A DNA stretch of 17,846 nt from Sedimentisphaerales bacterium (GTDB lineage: Bacteria > Planctomycetota > Phycisphaerae > Sedimentisphaerales > SG8-4). The number at the start of each line of letters is the position of its first letter. Positions within the stretch are counted from its first letter, which is position 1. Location: NCBI GenBank assembly GCA_016932895.1, contig JAFGCA010000777.1:1-17846 (forward strand), given 5' to 3'. Positions 1 to 7,890 of this stretch are shown piece by piece. Made by a program: the position numbers and the translations under genes. The notes beneath the pieces were generated by a model that ran no database searches, was not told where the DNA came from, and saw only the letters and a list, made by a program, of their open reading frames with translations.

Positions 1-1734
1 GATCAGGCCGCGCCGGTCCGGCGGCAGGTTCAGCAGCAAAACGCTGTTGTAGCCGACCGAGCTGAAGTAAATGTCGAGAAGGTGCTCGACCGATTTGACC
101 TTGTCGTCCTGGCTGGCGTGATAGAACCAGCCCGGGCGGATGGAGACGTCGGTCTCGGCCGGGTACCAGACCAGACGCTCGGCGTCGCCGAGGGCTTCGA
201 GACTCCCGAGATCTTTCGCGGTCGCGTTGACGAAGCCGAACGGTGCGTTGGTACGGTTCATGACGCTCCATTCGCTCTCGCGAGCGTAGCCGCGTTCGTT
301 GCCCACCCAGCGGATGTCGGGCCCGTTGAAGATCACGGCGTTCGGCTGAAGCTCGCGGACGATCGCATAGTAGCCGAGGAAATCGTATTCCATGTCTTTG
401 GCGTCGCGACCCTTGGCGCCGTCCATCCAGACTTCCGTGACCTCGCCGTAGTTGGTGAGGAGCTCGCGGAGCTGGTTCTTATAAAACTTGTTGTAGCCCT
501 CGGTGTCGCCGTAGGTCGGCTCGTGCCGGTCCCAGGGCGAGAGGTAGAGGCCGAGCTTCAGTCCCGCCTTCCGACAGGCCTCGGCCAGCTCGCCGACGAT
601 GTCGCCCTTGCCGTTCTTGTAGGGGCTGTTCTTGACGGAGTGCTCGGTGTACTTGCAGGGCCACAGACAGAAGCCGTCGTGATGCTTGGCGGTGAGGATA
701 ATCATCTTCATACCCGCGTCCTTGCAGGTCTTGACCCACTGGCGGACGTCGAGCTGCGTGGGGTTGAAGATTGCGGGGTCTTCCGTGCCGTCGCCCCATT
801 CCCGGTCGGTGAAAGCGTTGACGGTGTAGTGGATGAACGCGATGAATTCCAGCTTCTGCCAGGCTAATTGTTGCGGGGAGGGCCTGACGTTGGCGGCCCG
901 GGTGATCAGCTCTCTGCGCTTGTAGGCTTCGGCCGGCTCCGTGACGCCCGCGACGTCATAGACACGGACGTAATCCACGACGAAGTGATCGGGCAGATTG
1001 GCCTGGGTGATGTCCCCGCCCCACTTGCCGATTTCCTCGGTGAGCTTGGCGTATTCGGGCACCTGCGAGACGCCGCCGGCGGCGGTGCGCCAGGTCTCCT
1101 GCCCGTTGACGTAGAAGACGTACTCCTCCGGCGTCCAGAGAAGCCCGAAGGTGTGAAAGCCTTCGCTCATGCCGGGGACCATGAACCGGGTGCCGGCGGA
1201 CTGGTGTTCTTTACCGTACCCGTCCCAGTGCAGGTTCTGCGTGGTGCGGTCCTCGCGCCAGGGCTTTTCCATGATGTCGATTTCCGTGCCGTCGCGTCCG
1301 CCGTCGCCGACCTTGCCGACGCCGGGGGCGAAGAGCCAGAAGGCCGGCCAGTGCCCCGGTTCCTCGGGGAACTTACAGCGGCAGACCCAGTATCCGTAGC
1401 GATGCTCGAACTTGCCGCGCGTGCGGACCGCGCCGCAGGTGTAGCGGTCGCCGTCCTTCTTGGTACGCAGGATCAGATGGCCCTTGCCGTCGACGTAGGC
1501 GTCCTCCTTGACCCAGAAGCCGTCGCGCCGTTTCCAGTCGCCGCAGATCTCCCACTTGGATTGGTCCACGGCGTCGCCTTCGAACTCGTCGCTCCAGGCG
1601 AGCTGCCAGCGCTGCCCGTCGGGCAGGGGTGGGAGAAACTCCTCGGCGCTCCAGCTCGGAGCCGCCAGGGAAGACGCGATCAGGGCACCTGCCATCACGA
1701 GGATAAAATCATGTTGATGTTGTCGAGGGCTCAT
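1..1734 (-). CDS. Secreted GH16-GH29 fusion glycosidase (3' end outside window)
   Basis: One uninterrupted frame of 578 codons runs from ATG at 1734 to the window edge and is open there, so the C-terminus is missing. Residues 1-30 are a Sec-type signal peptide (hydrophobic 10-26, likely cleavage after WSA). Residues 38-262 form a GH16 beta-jelly-roll domain with the catalytic signature EIDIME (E151 nucleophile, D153, E156 acid/base) and a terminal VDYVRVYD strand. Residues 285-578 form a GH29 alpha-L-fucosidase domain: AKHHDGFCLW at 349-358, candidate nucleophile D438 in VWMDGAKG, then DVSIRPGWFYH and LLLNLPPD. GH16 members cleave beta-1,3/1,4-glucans or galactans and GH29 removes alpha-L-fucose. 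One secreted enzyme may therefore attack a fucose-bearing polysaccharide (inference). AGGAGG lies 10 nt before the ATG. The start overlaps the end of pgsA by 26 bp. Confidence 0.9.
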   Translation of the reverse strand, partial: MSPRQHQHDFILVMAGALIASSLAAPSWSAEEFLPPLPDGQRWQLAWSDEFEGDAVDQSKWEICGDWKRRDGFWVKEDAYVDGKGHLILRTKKDGDRYTCGAVRTRGKFEHRYGYWVCRCKFPEEPGHWPAFWLFAPGVGKVGDGGRDGTEIDIMEKPWREDRTTQNLHWDGYGKEHQSAGTRFMVPGMSEGFHTFGLLWTPEEYVFYVNGQETWRTAAGGVSQVPEYAKLTEEIGKWGGDITQANLPDHFVVDYVRVYDVAGVTEPAEAYKRRELITRAANVRPSPQQLAWQKLEFIAFIHYTVNAFTDREWGDGTEDPAIFNPTQLDVRQWVKTCKDAGMKMIILTAKHHDGFCLWPCKYTEHSVKNSPYKNGKGDIVGELAEACRKAGLKLGLYLSPWDRHEPTYGDTEGYNKFYKNQLRELLTNYGEVTEVWMDGAKGRDAKDMEYDFLGYYAIVRELQPNAVIFNGPDIRWVGNERGYARESEWSVMNRTNAPFGFVNATAKDLGSLEALGDAERLVWYPAETDVSIRPGWFYHASQDDKVKSVEHLLDIYFSSVGYNSVLLLNLPPDRRGLI

Positions 1735-2353
1735 GCGTTCCTGCCTCCTCTTTCTTGAATTGTCTCCAACCGGGTCGGCGCGTGGCCAGGAAGCCCGAGA
1801 CGATGGTGGCTGCGACCATGACGACGAAGATGACCGCGGTGAACCAGTCTCCCCAGGCGGCCTCCGGCACGTGGGCCGTCTTGATCAGGACCGTTCCGAT
1901 GGCGAACACCTGGGTGAGCATCTTGAACTTTCCCGATTTGGTGGCGGCGAAGTTCACGCCTTTGGCCTCGGCCACGTGACGCAGGACCGTGACGTATGCC
2001 TCTCGGGAAAAGAGAATCGCAAAGACCGACCAGTGAATCACGGCCAAGGTCAACGGCCCCCAGCCGAAGAGCGCGGGCAAACCGACGATCGCAAAACAGA
2101 TAAACGCCCCGCAGACGAGGACCTTGTCCACGAGGGGGTCGATTATGCGTCCGAATTTGCTGGTGGCATCGAAGCGGCGGGCAACGTGGCCGTCCACCAC
2201 GTCCGTGACGCCGGCGACCACGAAGAGAACGAAGGCCACGTCGAGAAAGAGCGACAGACGCTCCACCTGCGGACTGTAGAGGATCATCAACAGAAAGACG
2301 ACGGTTAGAACCAGACGCCCCAGGGTCAGGATGTTCGGAAGCGACTTTATCAT
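1709..2353 (-). CDS. pgsA: CDP-alcohol phosphatidyltransferase, PgsA-like
   Basis: Integral membrane enzyme of phospholipid synthesis, most likely CDP-diacylglycerol--glycerol-3-phosphate 3-phosphatidyltransferase, the first step to phosphatidylglycerol. The family signature D-x2-D-G-x2-A-R-x8-G-x3-D-x3-D is complete at residues 51-76 (D51, D54, G55, A58, R59, G68, D72, D76). Several hydrophobic helices are visible (about 12-27, 36-50, 78-95, 104-117, 146-160, 170-190). The 214-residue length suits the family. I chose ATG 2353 because MIKSLPNILTLGR is the typical N-terminus. A TTG at 2395 would add 14 residues, and neither start has a clear Shine-Dalgarno. It lies 66 nt downstream of rimO on the same strand, a common pairing. 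The exact alcohol substrate cannot be proven from sequence. Confidence 0.9.
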   Translation of the reverse strand: MIKSLPNILTLGRLVLTVVFLLMILYSPQVERLSLFLDVAFVLFVVAGVTDVVDGHVARRFDATSKFGRIIDPLVDKVLVCGAFICFAIVGLPALFGWGPLTLAVIHWSVFAILFSREAYVTVLRHVAEAKGVNFAATKSGKFKMLTQVFAIGTVLIKTAHVPEAAWGDWFTAVIFVVMVAATIVSGFLATRRPGWRQFKKEEAGTHEPSTTST

Positions 2354-2419
2354 AGCGACAAGTGTACTGAAGCGGCGGCGGGGCTTCAATATCAAAGAGG
2401 AGTTTTGCAGAAGTTCAGA

Positions 2420-3763
2420 TCAAACTTGCTCGACCAGCAGATCGTAGTCGCGGGTTCCGGTTACCTCGGCGGTGATGAACTGGCCCGGCGCCGCCGAGCA
2501 GCCCTTGACGACGCAGAGGCTGTCGATGTCGGGGGCCTGGCCGTAGAAGCGGGCGAGGCCCTGTCCCCGGCTGTCGAGCGAATCGACCAGGCAGGTAAGC
2601 CGCGAGCCCACCCGCCGGCGGTTCTCGGCGAACGCGATCTCCTGCTGCGTCAGCATCAACTCGTCGAGTCGCTCCTGCTTGACCTCGTCGGGCACCTGGT
2701 CCGGGAACTCGGCCGCAGGCGTGCCGGCCTCCCGGAAGAAGGGAAACGCCCCCAGCGCCTCGAAGCGGGCCCATTTCACGAAGTCGATCAGCTCGGCGAA
2801 GTCCTCGTCCGTCTCGCCGGGAAAGCCCACGATCAGTGTCGTGCGCAGGACAATATCGGACACAGCCGAGCGGAGTTTCTCGATCCGTCCGCGCAGACGG
2901 TCCTTGGTGTCGGGACGCCGCATGGCCCGCAGGACCCGGTCGCTGACGTGCTGCATCGGCAGGTCGAGATAGTGTACGATTTTCCCGCTCTGGCCGATCG
3001 TGCCGATCAGGCGGTCGGTCACGCCGGCCGGATAGGCGTACAGCAGGCGAATCCACGCAACCTCGGGGATTCGTTCGAGGTGCCCGAGCAGCGCGGCGAG
3101 TCCTTCTTCAGCTTTCACATCCTGGCCGTACCGCGTCGTATCCTGGCCGATGACGTTCAGCTCCACCGCCCCGGACGACGCCAGCTCGTACGCTTCGCTC
3201 AAAACCAACTCCGCCGGCTTGCTGCGAAACGGTCCCCGGATCAAGGGGATGGTGCAGAACGAACATCGGTGGTCGCATCCTTCGCTGATACGAAGATAGG
3301 CCGAGTGGGCCGGACCGATGCGCAAGCGCGTCCGGTCGTCCGCAATCGTGGCCGCCGGGGGGCTCACATGGACAACCGGGGCGTCGGACGCCAGTGTCTC
3401 GCGAATCACGTCGGCGATGGCGTCCCGCTGCTCCAGCCCCAGAACGGCATCCACGCCCGCGGCTTCGTCGAGGATCTCCCGGCCTACATGCTGCGACATA
3501 CAGCCGGCGACGATCACTTTGTGGACGTGCCCCATCTTTTTGTTCGCCAGGGCCTGCCGAATGGCCTCGAACGACTCCGCCCGCGCCGGCTCGATGAACC
3601 CGCAGGTGTTGACGACCACCACGTCGGCCTGCGCCGGATCGGCGGCGATAAGAAAGCCCGCCTGGGCAATTTGGGCGAGCATGCGCTCGCTGTCCACTAC
3701 GTTCTTCGGACAACCCAGCGCCACGAAGCCAACGGTCACCTCTTTCCGTGTTTTTCTTTTCAT
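2420..3763 (-). CDS. rimO: Ribosomal protein S12 methylthiotransferase RimO
   Basis: Radical-SAM enzyme that adds a methylthio group to a conserved aspartate of ribosomal protein S12. Three domains are visible. The N-terminal MTTase domain carries cluster cysteines C18 (LGCPKN, the RimO-type form), C54 (NTCGF) and C88 (AGC). The radical-SAM core has C163, C167 and C170 in SEGCDHRCSFCTIPLIRG. A C-terminal TRAM-like RNA/protein-binding region covers roughly 380-447. Length (447) matches RimO rather than a longer MiaB. I chose ATG 3763 because homologues begin just before the first strand (VTVGFVALGCPKN); an upstream TTG at 3781 would add six residues. No strong ribosome-binding site is visible. 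It is the first gene of the rimO-pgsA-glycosidase run and is divergent from the secretin gene. Confidence 0.95.
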   Translation of the reverse strand: MKRKTRKEVTVGFVALGCPKNVVDSERMLAQIAQAGFLIAADPAQADVVVVNTCGFIEPARAESFEAIRQALANKKMGHVHKVIVAGCMSQHVGREILDEAAGVDAVLGLEQRDAIADVIRETLASDAPVVHVSPPAATIADDRTRLRIGPAHSAYLRISEGCDHRCSFCTIPLIRGPFRSKPAELVLSEAYELASSGAVELNVIGQDTTRYGQDVKAEEGLAALLGHLERIPEVAWIRLLYAYPAGVTDRLIGTIGQSGKIVHYLDLPMQHVSDRVLRAMRRPDTKDRLRGRIEKLRSAVSDIVLRTTLIVGFPGETDEDFAELIDFVKWARFEALGAFPFFREAGTPAAEFPDQVPDEVKQERLDELMLTQQEIAFAENRRRVGSRLTCLVDSLDSRGQGLARFYGQAPDIDSLCVVKGCSAAPGQFITAEVTGTRDYDLLVEQV

Positions 3764-3857
3764 AGGCGCACAAGGTAGCAAGAAAGTGGCATTTGTCTAA
3801 TCTTTTCGCGTCAACCGGGTGAAAAGGCGCATTTTGGCTAATCCGGTGAAATTCGGC

Positions 3858-3885
3858 TTGACGATAAAATAGGGTGCAATAGAAT
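3858..3885 (+). promoter_or_regulatory. Putative sigma70-type promoter of the secretin gene
   Basis: TTGACG (3858-3863), a 16-bp AT-rich spacer and TAGAAT (3880-3885) give five of six consensus matches in each box. It lies about 100 nt before the secretin start, in the AT-richest part of the rimO/secretin divergent gap. This implies a leader of roughly 90 nt. Confidence 0.55.
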
Positions 3886-3984
3886 ATTCCAGAGAGCCGT
3901 CTACCTGCGCGGACCAGGGGATTTCAGGTTAGAACAAGAAGCAAATGCACCTCGTAGGTAGGGGTTCAGGGTAGTAGTACACCT

Positions 3985-5547
3985 ATGGAGAATGATCGTT
4001 ACATGACCAGCCGCATCAAGGCGCTGTCTCTCGCTTTGGTTGCCATCGGGCTGCTCGGCCTTGCCGGCTGTCACGATTGGCCCGATGAACGTGCCACCGC
4101 TATCGAAGCGCAGAACATCCTGCGTGACCTGAGCCGGATCGACACCGTCTCCGATCCGAATATCGCCATCCCGGCCATCTACGGTGCCCCTCCGCAGAGA
4201 TTCAAGCAGATCGTCGGGGGCGCCGAGGAGTGGAAGCTGGTGTATTTCTGCCGGTACCACACGGCCGACAAGATGAAGAAGATCCTCCAGGAGCAATTCT
4301 CCAGCACGATCTTCGACGCCAAGGGCAAATCCAAGACGGTGCCGAACTTCGGAGTCACCTCCAGTCCGGACACCAACCAGTTGATCGTTCGGTGTCTCAC
4401 GGAAGCCGATGTCGACGCCGTTTATGAAATCATCGAGGCCGCGGACGTTCCGCCGATCCAGGTCAAAATCGAATGCATGGTCTCTGAAATCTACGCCGAC
4501 CTGACCGTGGACCGGGAGACAACGCTTCTGATCCAGAATCTCTTCGGCGAGGCCGTTACGCTGGGTGGCAAGGTTGACGACAGCGGCAACTTGTTGCCGG
4601 CCTTCCCGGGCGCCTCCCTGCGGGACCCGGCCCGGGAAAAATTCGGGCTGAAGATCGGCGTGGCCACCGGAGAGGAGGGACATCGATTCGATGCCCTGGT
4701 GGACATCCTGGTGTCGCGCGGGTATCTCAAGATCCTGATGAACCCCACGCTGGAAGTGGTGAACGGACAGACGGCGAAGATTCAATCCAGCCAGCACCAG
4801 CCTTTGCAGCAGATTTCGATTACGGGCGGCTTCGGGAGCACGACGTATATCGAGTCGCGCACCGAGTATTACGACGTCGTCGACTCGCTTGAGATCACGC
4901 CGCACGTGTATGCGGACGGGTATATCGGCCTGGAAACAGAGGCCCAGATCGCCGCCTACCTGACCCCCGAAGGAATCAAGCAGGTCCCGATCGTCACCGA
5001 GCGCACGATCACCAACAAGGACAACCGAATTCGACATGGCGAGAGTCTCGTGATCGGCGGTATCCGCAAGTCGGAAAAACGCGATGTCATCCGGGGCGTG
5101 CCGATTCTGAAAGACATTCCCGGTCTGAACCTGCTCTTCTCCGGCAGAGATTTCGAGGAACGGGCCACCGAGATTATCTTCATCATTACCCCGACCATCT
5201 CCACGGGCGGCAAGCCCAACGAGGATATCATCGAGATGATGCGCGAGAAGCATTCCTCGCCCATGACCCAGGGGCTGCACGAGGCGGTGATGGACCCGTT
5301 GGGCCTTCGGGCACGCGACGAGGAACGACAGCGCAAGCTTGATGAGGCTCGCGAGGGCCGCCAGCAGGCCGAAGCAGAGAAAACGATGATCGAATCCGAG
5401 GCAAGAGAAACCAGCGAACAGGTGGAAACCCTCCAGACGGAGTTGGAGAAGACCAAGGCCCAGTCTGAAGAAGTCCAGAAGGAAACGGAGGAGTTACCCC
5501 CGGACCAACCGGCGGAGAAGAAAACCAGCCTTCCCAAGCAGGAATAG
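3985..5547 (+). CDS. Short secretin-family outer-membrane lipoprotein with coiled-coil tail
   Basis: Predicted outer-membrane channel subunit of the type II/III secretion and type IV pilus secretin superfamily. Residues 11-29 form a lipoprotein signal ending in the lipobox LAGC (C29 lipidated). Residues about 84-155 resemble a single NolW/N-type domain (TNQLIVRCLTEADVDAVYEII), followed by the secretin beta domain at 160-405 with the hallmark VPILKDIPGLNLLF at 372-385 and the terminal strand TEIIFIITPTI. A highly charged coiled coil covers about 442-504, an unusual C-terminal addition. At 520 residues it is shorter than typical GspD and has only one N-domain. ATG 4003 (MTSRIKAL) is an equally good start, with GGAG 12 nt before it. 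No other secretion or pilus genes are nearby, so the system it serves cannot be told. Confidence 0.85.
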   Translation: MENDRYMTSRIKALSLALVAIGLLGLAGCHDWPDERATAIEAQNILRDLSRIDTVSDPNIAIPAIYGAPPQRFKQIVGGAEEWKLVYFCRYHTADKMKKILQEQFSSTIFDAKGKSKTVPNFGVTSSPDTNQLIVRCLTEADVDAVYEIIEAADVPPIQVKIECMVSEIYADLTVDRETTLLIQNLFGEAVTLGGKVDDSGNLLPAFPGASLRDPAREKFGLKIGVATGEEGHRFDALVDILVSRGYLKILMNPTLEVVNGQTAKIQSSQHQPLQQISITGGFGSTTYIESRTEYYDVVDSLEITPHVYADGYIGLETEAQIAAYLTPEGIKQVPIVTERTITNKDNRIRHGESLVIGGIRKSEKRDVIRGVPILKDIPGLNLLFSGRDFEERATEIIFIITPTISTGGKPNEDIIEMMREKHSSPMTQGLHEAVMDPLGLRARDEERQRKLDEAREGRQQAEAEKTMIESEARETSEQVETLQTELEKTKAQSEEVQKETEELPPDQPAEKKTSLPKQE

Positions 5548-5881
5548 GTTCTGTAGGAACCGAACGAGCCAGGGAGCGAGTCGCCCGAGAAACGGGCTGC
5601 ACCCGTTGCGTGGCACGCTCGATCGTCCCAGGATAATAACGCTTCGGGCCACGGAGGCAGACCCGAGCTGATGCCGAGAACCATGGGAACACCCGGGCCG
5701 TCTCGCGCCCGGCCAGGTACTGCGTTTTGCAGGTAGTGCGAGTATGAGATTGCCGCGCTCGGCAAGCCTCGCTGGCAGTGACGTGTCGCGCCTTGTGAAA
5801 TGCCGCACGAGAGCCGGGGCCCGCGGTCTTGTCCGTGATTCCCGTTGCAGGTACGCGCTAACCCGTTTGGAGGCACCGTAC
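5548..5881. other. Intergenic stretch with small hairpins, no gene seen
   Basis: About 330 bp between the secretin stop and the next gene. A small hairpin, GGTTC-TGTAG-GAACC, begins at the secretin stop without a T-tract. A second, GCCCG-AGAAA-CGGGC, follows near 5580 and is enclosed by GAGCG/CGCTC arms, so the region could fold as a small branched RNA. I do not recognise a known RNA family. An in-frame extension of the downstream gene crosses the right half but has no coding character. Confidence 0.35.
5746..5783. repeat. REP-like GAGATTGC...GCAGTGACG element
   Basis: Starts GAGATTGCCGCGCTCGGCA, which contains a perfect 5-bp hairpin (TGCCG-CGCT-CGGCA), and ends GGCAGTGACG. The reverse strand reads CGTCACTGCCAGCGAGGC...GGCAATCTC. 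This resembles the widespread dispersed element of the form GTCATTGCGAG...GCAATCTC found between genes in many bacteria. Only one copy is in this window, so the assignment rests on resemblance. Confidence 0.4.
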
Positions 5882-6364
5882 ATGGACAACCTGGGCAACA
5901 GCAACAATCCACCCATCGACGACATCGACAAACCGATCCCCTTTGATGACGGCTCGGCCAAGCCGATCCCGGCGGAAGCCAAACCCGCCAGCGGTTCCGC
6001 GGGTGTTTCGCGGGCGCCGCTGAATCTGGGTGGCGGGGGCGGCTCCGCTCCGGCTCCGGCGGCTAAACCGGCAGCAAGGCCGGCGCCGAAACCCGCACCG
6101 AGACCGGCGCCCCGGGCCGCGTCGCCTCAGCCTGTCGCACGGCAACCCGTCGGGGCACCGGCCTTGGGATCCGGCGCGCGGATTACGAACTGCAAGGTGT
6201 TTTTCGCCAAGCTGCACGGCGGTGCCCTGGATTTCTTGAGCAACCAGATTTCGACCTGGCTCAAGGAGAACCCGAGTATCCAAATCAAGCACACAAACGT
6301 GGCGGTCGGCGACGTACAATCCAAGAAGACCGAGCCCAATATTCTCATTACCGTTTGGTACTGA
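5882..6364 (+). CDS. Hypothetical protein: acidic head, Pro/Ala linker, small C-terminal domain
   Basis: Function not recognised. The 160-residue protein has three parts: a short acidic head (PPIDDIDKPIPFDD), a glycine stretch and Pro/Ala/Lys/Arg linker at about 50-95, and a compact domain at 101-160. The domain starts ITNCKVFFAKLHGG and ends EPNILITVWY, with an apparent strand-helix-helix-strand-strand pattern. I chose ATG 5882 because GGAGG sits 8 nt upstream (5869-5873); upstream in-frame starts have neither a ribosome site nor a sensible composition. There is no signal peptide, so it is probably cytoplasmic, with a flexible linker joining the head to a binding domain (inference). It may be a lineage-restricted planctomycete family. 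Confidence 0.7.
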   Translation: MDNLGNSNNPPIDDIDKPIPFDDGSAKPIPAEAKPASGSAGVSRAPLNLGGGGGSAPAPAAKPAARPAPKPAPRPAPRAASPQPVARQPVGAPALGSGARITNCKVFFAKLHGGALDFLSNQISTWLKENPSIQIKHTNVAVGDVQSKKTEPNILITVWY

Positions 6365-6381
6365 CACCAGGTTTTGAGGAA

Positions 6382-6397
6382 CCCGTCGTTCGACGGG
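6382..6397 (+). terminator. Hairpin after the hypothetical gene, terminator-like but without T-tract
   Basis: CCCGTCGTTCGACGGG is a perfect inverted repeat (CCCGTC-GTTC-GACGGG) 18 nt after the stop codon. No run of T follows, so intrinsic termination is doubtful; it may instead be a 3'-end stabilising hairpin. Confidence 0.3.
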
Positions 6398-6796
6398 GCA
6401 CGAACACGCAGTGGCATCCGGAGGAGTCGAGCCAGGGAATTCTGCGGGCGTGATGGGCGGATGAACCGGTCCGGTGCGCCCGAGTGCTTGCGGTGCGCCG
6501 CCGGTGCCGATGAGCGCATCGCACCCGGGCAGGGCGGTGTGGTGTCTTCTTCGCCGTTTCGTGTTGCGGCTGGGATGACGCGGGTGCTACTGCTTTAGCG
6601 GCTTTTATCGGACGAGGCGGCGTCGGCGCCACCGGCGAGAGCACACGCAGGGCAAGCGGGTCTTCGCCGCGATGCCGGCGCCTGCCAATGGGCACCCGCA
6701 GGATCGGCGCGCCGATCCATCACGCCCATAGCCCCGCTTAATGCGCGTGTGCGGCAATATAAGCGACTCCCGGCGAAAATCTCGCGATAAAAGTGC
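6398..6796. other. Non-coding stretch upstream of rpsB
   Basis: Roughly 400 bp of GC-rich sequence with no credible gene on either strand; the open frames lack a ribosome site and recognisable protein character. It contains an 18-bp perfect palindrome at 6701-6718. The last about 80 bp turn AT-rich approaching the rpsB promoter. Confidence 0.4.
6701..6718. promoter_or_regulatory. 18-bp perfect palindrome upstream of the rpsB promoter
   Basis: GGATCGGCGCGCCGATCC is fully self-complementary and lies about 80 bp before the rpsB -35 box. It could be a dimeric regulator site or the foot of an RNA/DNA hairpin. No other copy was noticed in this window, and GC-rich DNA makes chance palindromes more likely. 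Confidence 0.3.
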
Positions 6797-6825
6797 TTGA
6801 CACAAATTGTGATTTTCCTTAAAGT
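6797..6825 (+). promoter_or_regulatory. Promoter of the rpsB-tsf-pyrH-frr cluster
   Basis: Perfect -35 TTGACA (6797-6802), 17-bp spacer and -10 TAAAGT (6820-6825), in a locally AT-rich patch. The spacer overlaps the inverted repeat CACAA-A-TTGTG, a possible operator. The predicted leader before the GTG start is about 55 nt, long enough for feedback by S2 protein as known in other bacteria (not demonstrable here). Confidence 0.75.
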
Positions 6826-6887
6826 TGTGCAATTTGGCCGTTTGCATAGTGCAGAACGAATAGATCAGGCGTGATTTGGAGGCTTTT

Positions 6888-7874
6888 GTGGCTAAACAGT
6901 TAGCACGGGAACTCATTAACGCGGGTGTGCATTTCGGACACGGCGCGAGTCGGTGGAATCCGAAAATGGCTCCGTTTATCTTCGCGAAGCGGGGTAACAT
7001 ACACATCATCAACGTCAAGAAGACCCTTGAGGGCATCCTGATCGCCAAGAAGCTTCTGGCCGAGGTGGTCTCTTCGGGCGGCGACGTCGTGTTCGTCGGC
7101 ACCAAGCGGCAGGCGCAGAAGGCCGTCGAGGCGGCCGCCGAGCGGTGCGGTATGCACTACGTCTCGGAGCGGTGGCTCGGTGGTATGCTGACCAATTTCA
7201 GGACCATCCGCTCTCGCCTCCAGCGTCTGGAGCAGCTCGAAAGCATGGAGCAGGACGGGACCCTGGACGCCGAAAGCAAGAAGCAGGCCTCCCGACTCAA
7301 GCGCGAGATGCGTAAGATTCGCACCAACCTGGGCGGCGTGCGAAAGATGGGCCGCATTCCGGGCGTCGTCGTGGCGGTGGACGCCAAGAAGGAATACCTG
7401 GCCCTGCGTGAGGCCGCCAAGCTGGAGCTGCCGACGATTGGGATTCTGGACACCGATTCGGATCCCGACACGGTGGACGTGGCGATTCCGGCCAACGACG
7501 ATTCGATTCGGGCGGTGGAACTCATCCTCAATGAGCTTGCCGATGCTGTGGCAATTGGCAAGACGATGGTTTCTGTGCGTCAGCAGGAGGCGGGACCCAA
7601 GCCGAGACGGGTGCGTCCCCGCCGGCACGCACTGGCCCGCGCCGACGGCGCAACGCCCCCGGGTGGACCGGCGTCGAGCGATGCACCTGCCCCGCCTGCC
7701 GAGTCGGCCCCGCCGGCTGAATCGTCCCCGCCGGTGCAGCCAAGCCAACCGGCCCAGGCAGCCGAGTCGTCCCCGCCGGCCGCGCCGGCCGCGCCGGCCG
7801 AGGAGCCGGCGGCACCGTCTCCGCAAGAGAACGCCGCCCAACCGGAACCCGGCCCGGCGTCCTCCGGTACGTAA
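6888..7874 (+). CDS. rpsB: 30S ribosomal protein S2 with long Pro/Ala-rich C-terminal tail
   Basis: Small-subunit protein S2, which helps recruit S1. The N-terminus MAKQLARELINAGVHFGH and the blocks NPKMAPFIF, FVGTKRQAQKAV, YVSERWLGGMLTNF, RIPGVVVAVD and PTIGILDTDSDPD identify the family. The canonical fold ends near residue 233. Residues about 234-328 are an added tail, first basic (PKPRRVRPRRHALAR) and then a low-complexity Pro/Ala/Ser/Glu stretch with PPAES-type repeats. The start is GTG 6888 with TTGGAGG ending 5 nt upstream; this also puts the ribosome site outside the coding region, unlike the in-frame TTG at 6876. It is the first gene of the cluster with tsf, pyrH and frr. Confidence 0.95.
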   Translation: MAKQLARELINAGVHFGHGASRWNPKMAPFIFAKRGNIHIINVKKTLEGILIAKKLLAEVVSSGGDVVFVGTKRQAQKAVEAAAERCGMHYVSERWLGGMLTNFRTIRSRLQRLEQLESMEQDGTLDAESKKQASRLKREMRKIRTNLGGVRKMGRIPGVVVAVDAKKEYLALREAAKLELPTIGILDTDSDPDTVDVAIPANDDSIRAVELILNELADAVAIGKTMVSVRQQEAGPKPRRVRPRRHALARADGATPPGGPASSDAPAPPAESAPPAESSPPVQPSQPAQAAESSPPAAPAAPAEEPAAPSPQENAAQPEPGPASSGT

Positions 7875-7875
7875 C

Positions 7876-7890
7876 GTGGGGGCCCCCCAC
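7876..7890 (+). terminator. Strong GC hairpin after rpsB (attenuator/terminator-like, no T-tract)
   Basis: GTGGGGGCCCCCCAC immediately follows the S2 stop codon and is almost perfectly self-complementary. There is no T-run. With the 202-bp gap to tsf it may partly terminate transcription or protect the rpsB 3' end, uncoupling S2 and EF-Ts levels. A second small hairpin (GGCCG-GCTT-CGGCC) lies near 7963. No tsf promoter was convincing. Confidence 0.35.

Noticed and set aside
82..1758. Two plus-strand open frames opposite the glycosidase
   Set aside because: They are antisense to a gene with clear GH16 and GH29 motifs and have no protein-family character.
3901..5280. Minus-strand frame of 459 codons opposite the secretin gene
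   Set aside because: It is the antisense of the secretin domain, whose motifs and promoter are clear on the plus strand.
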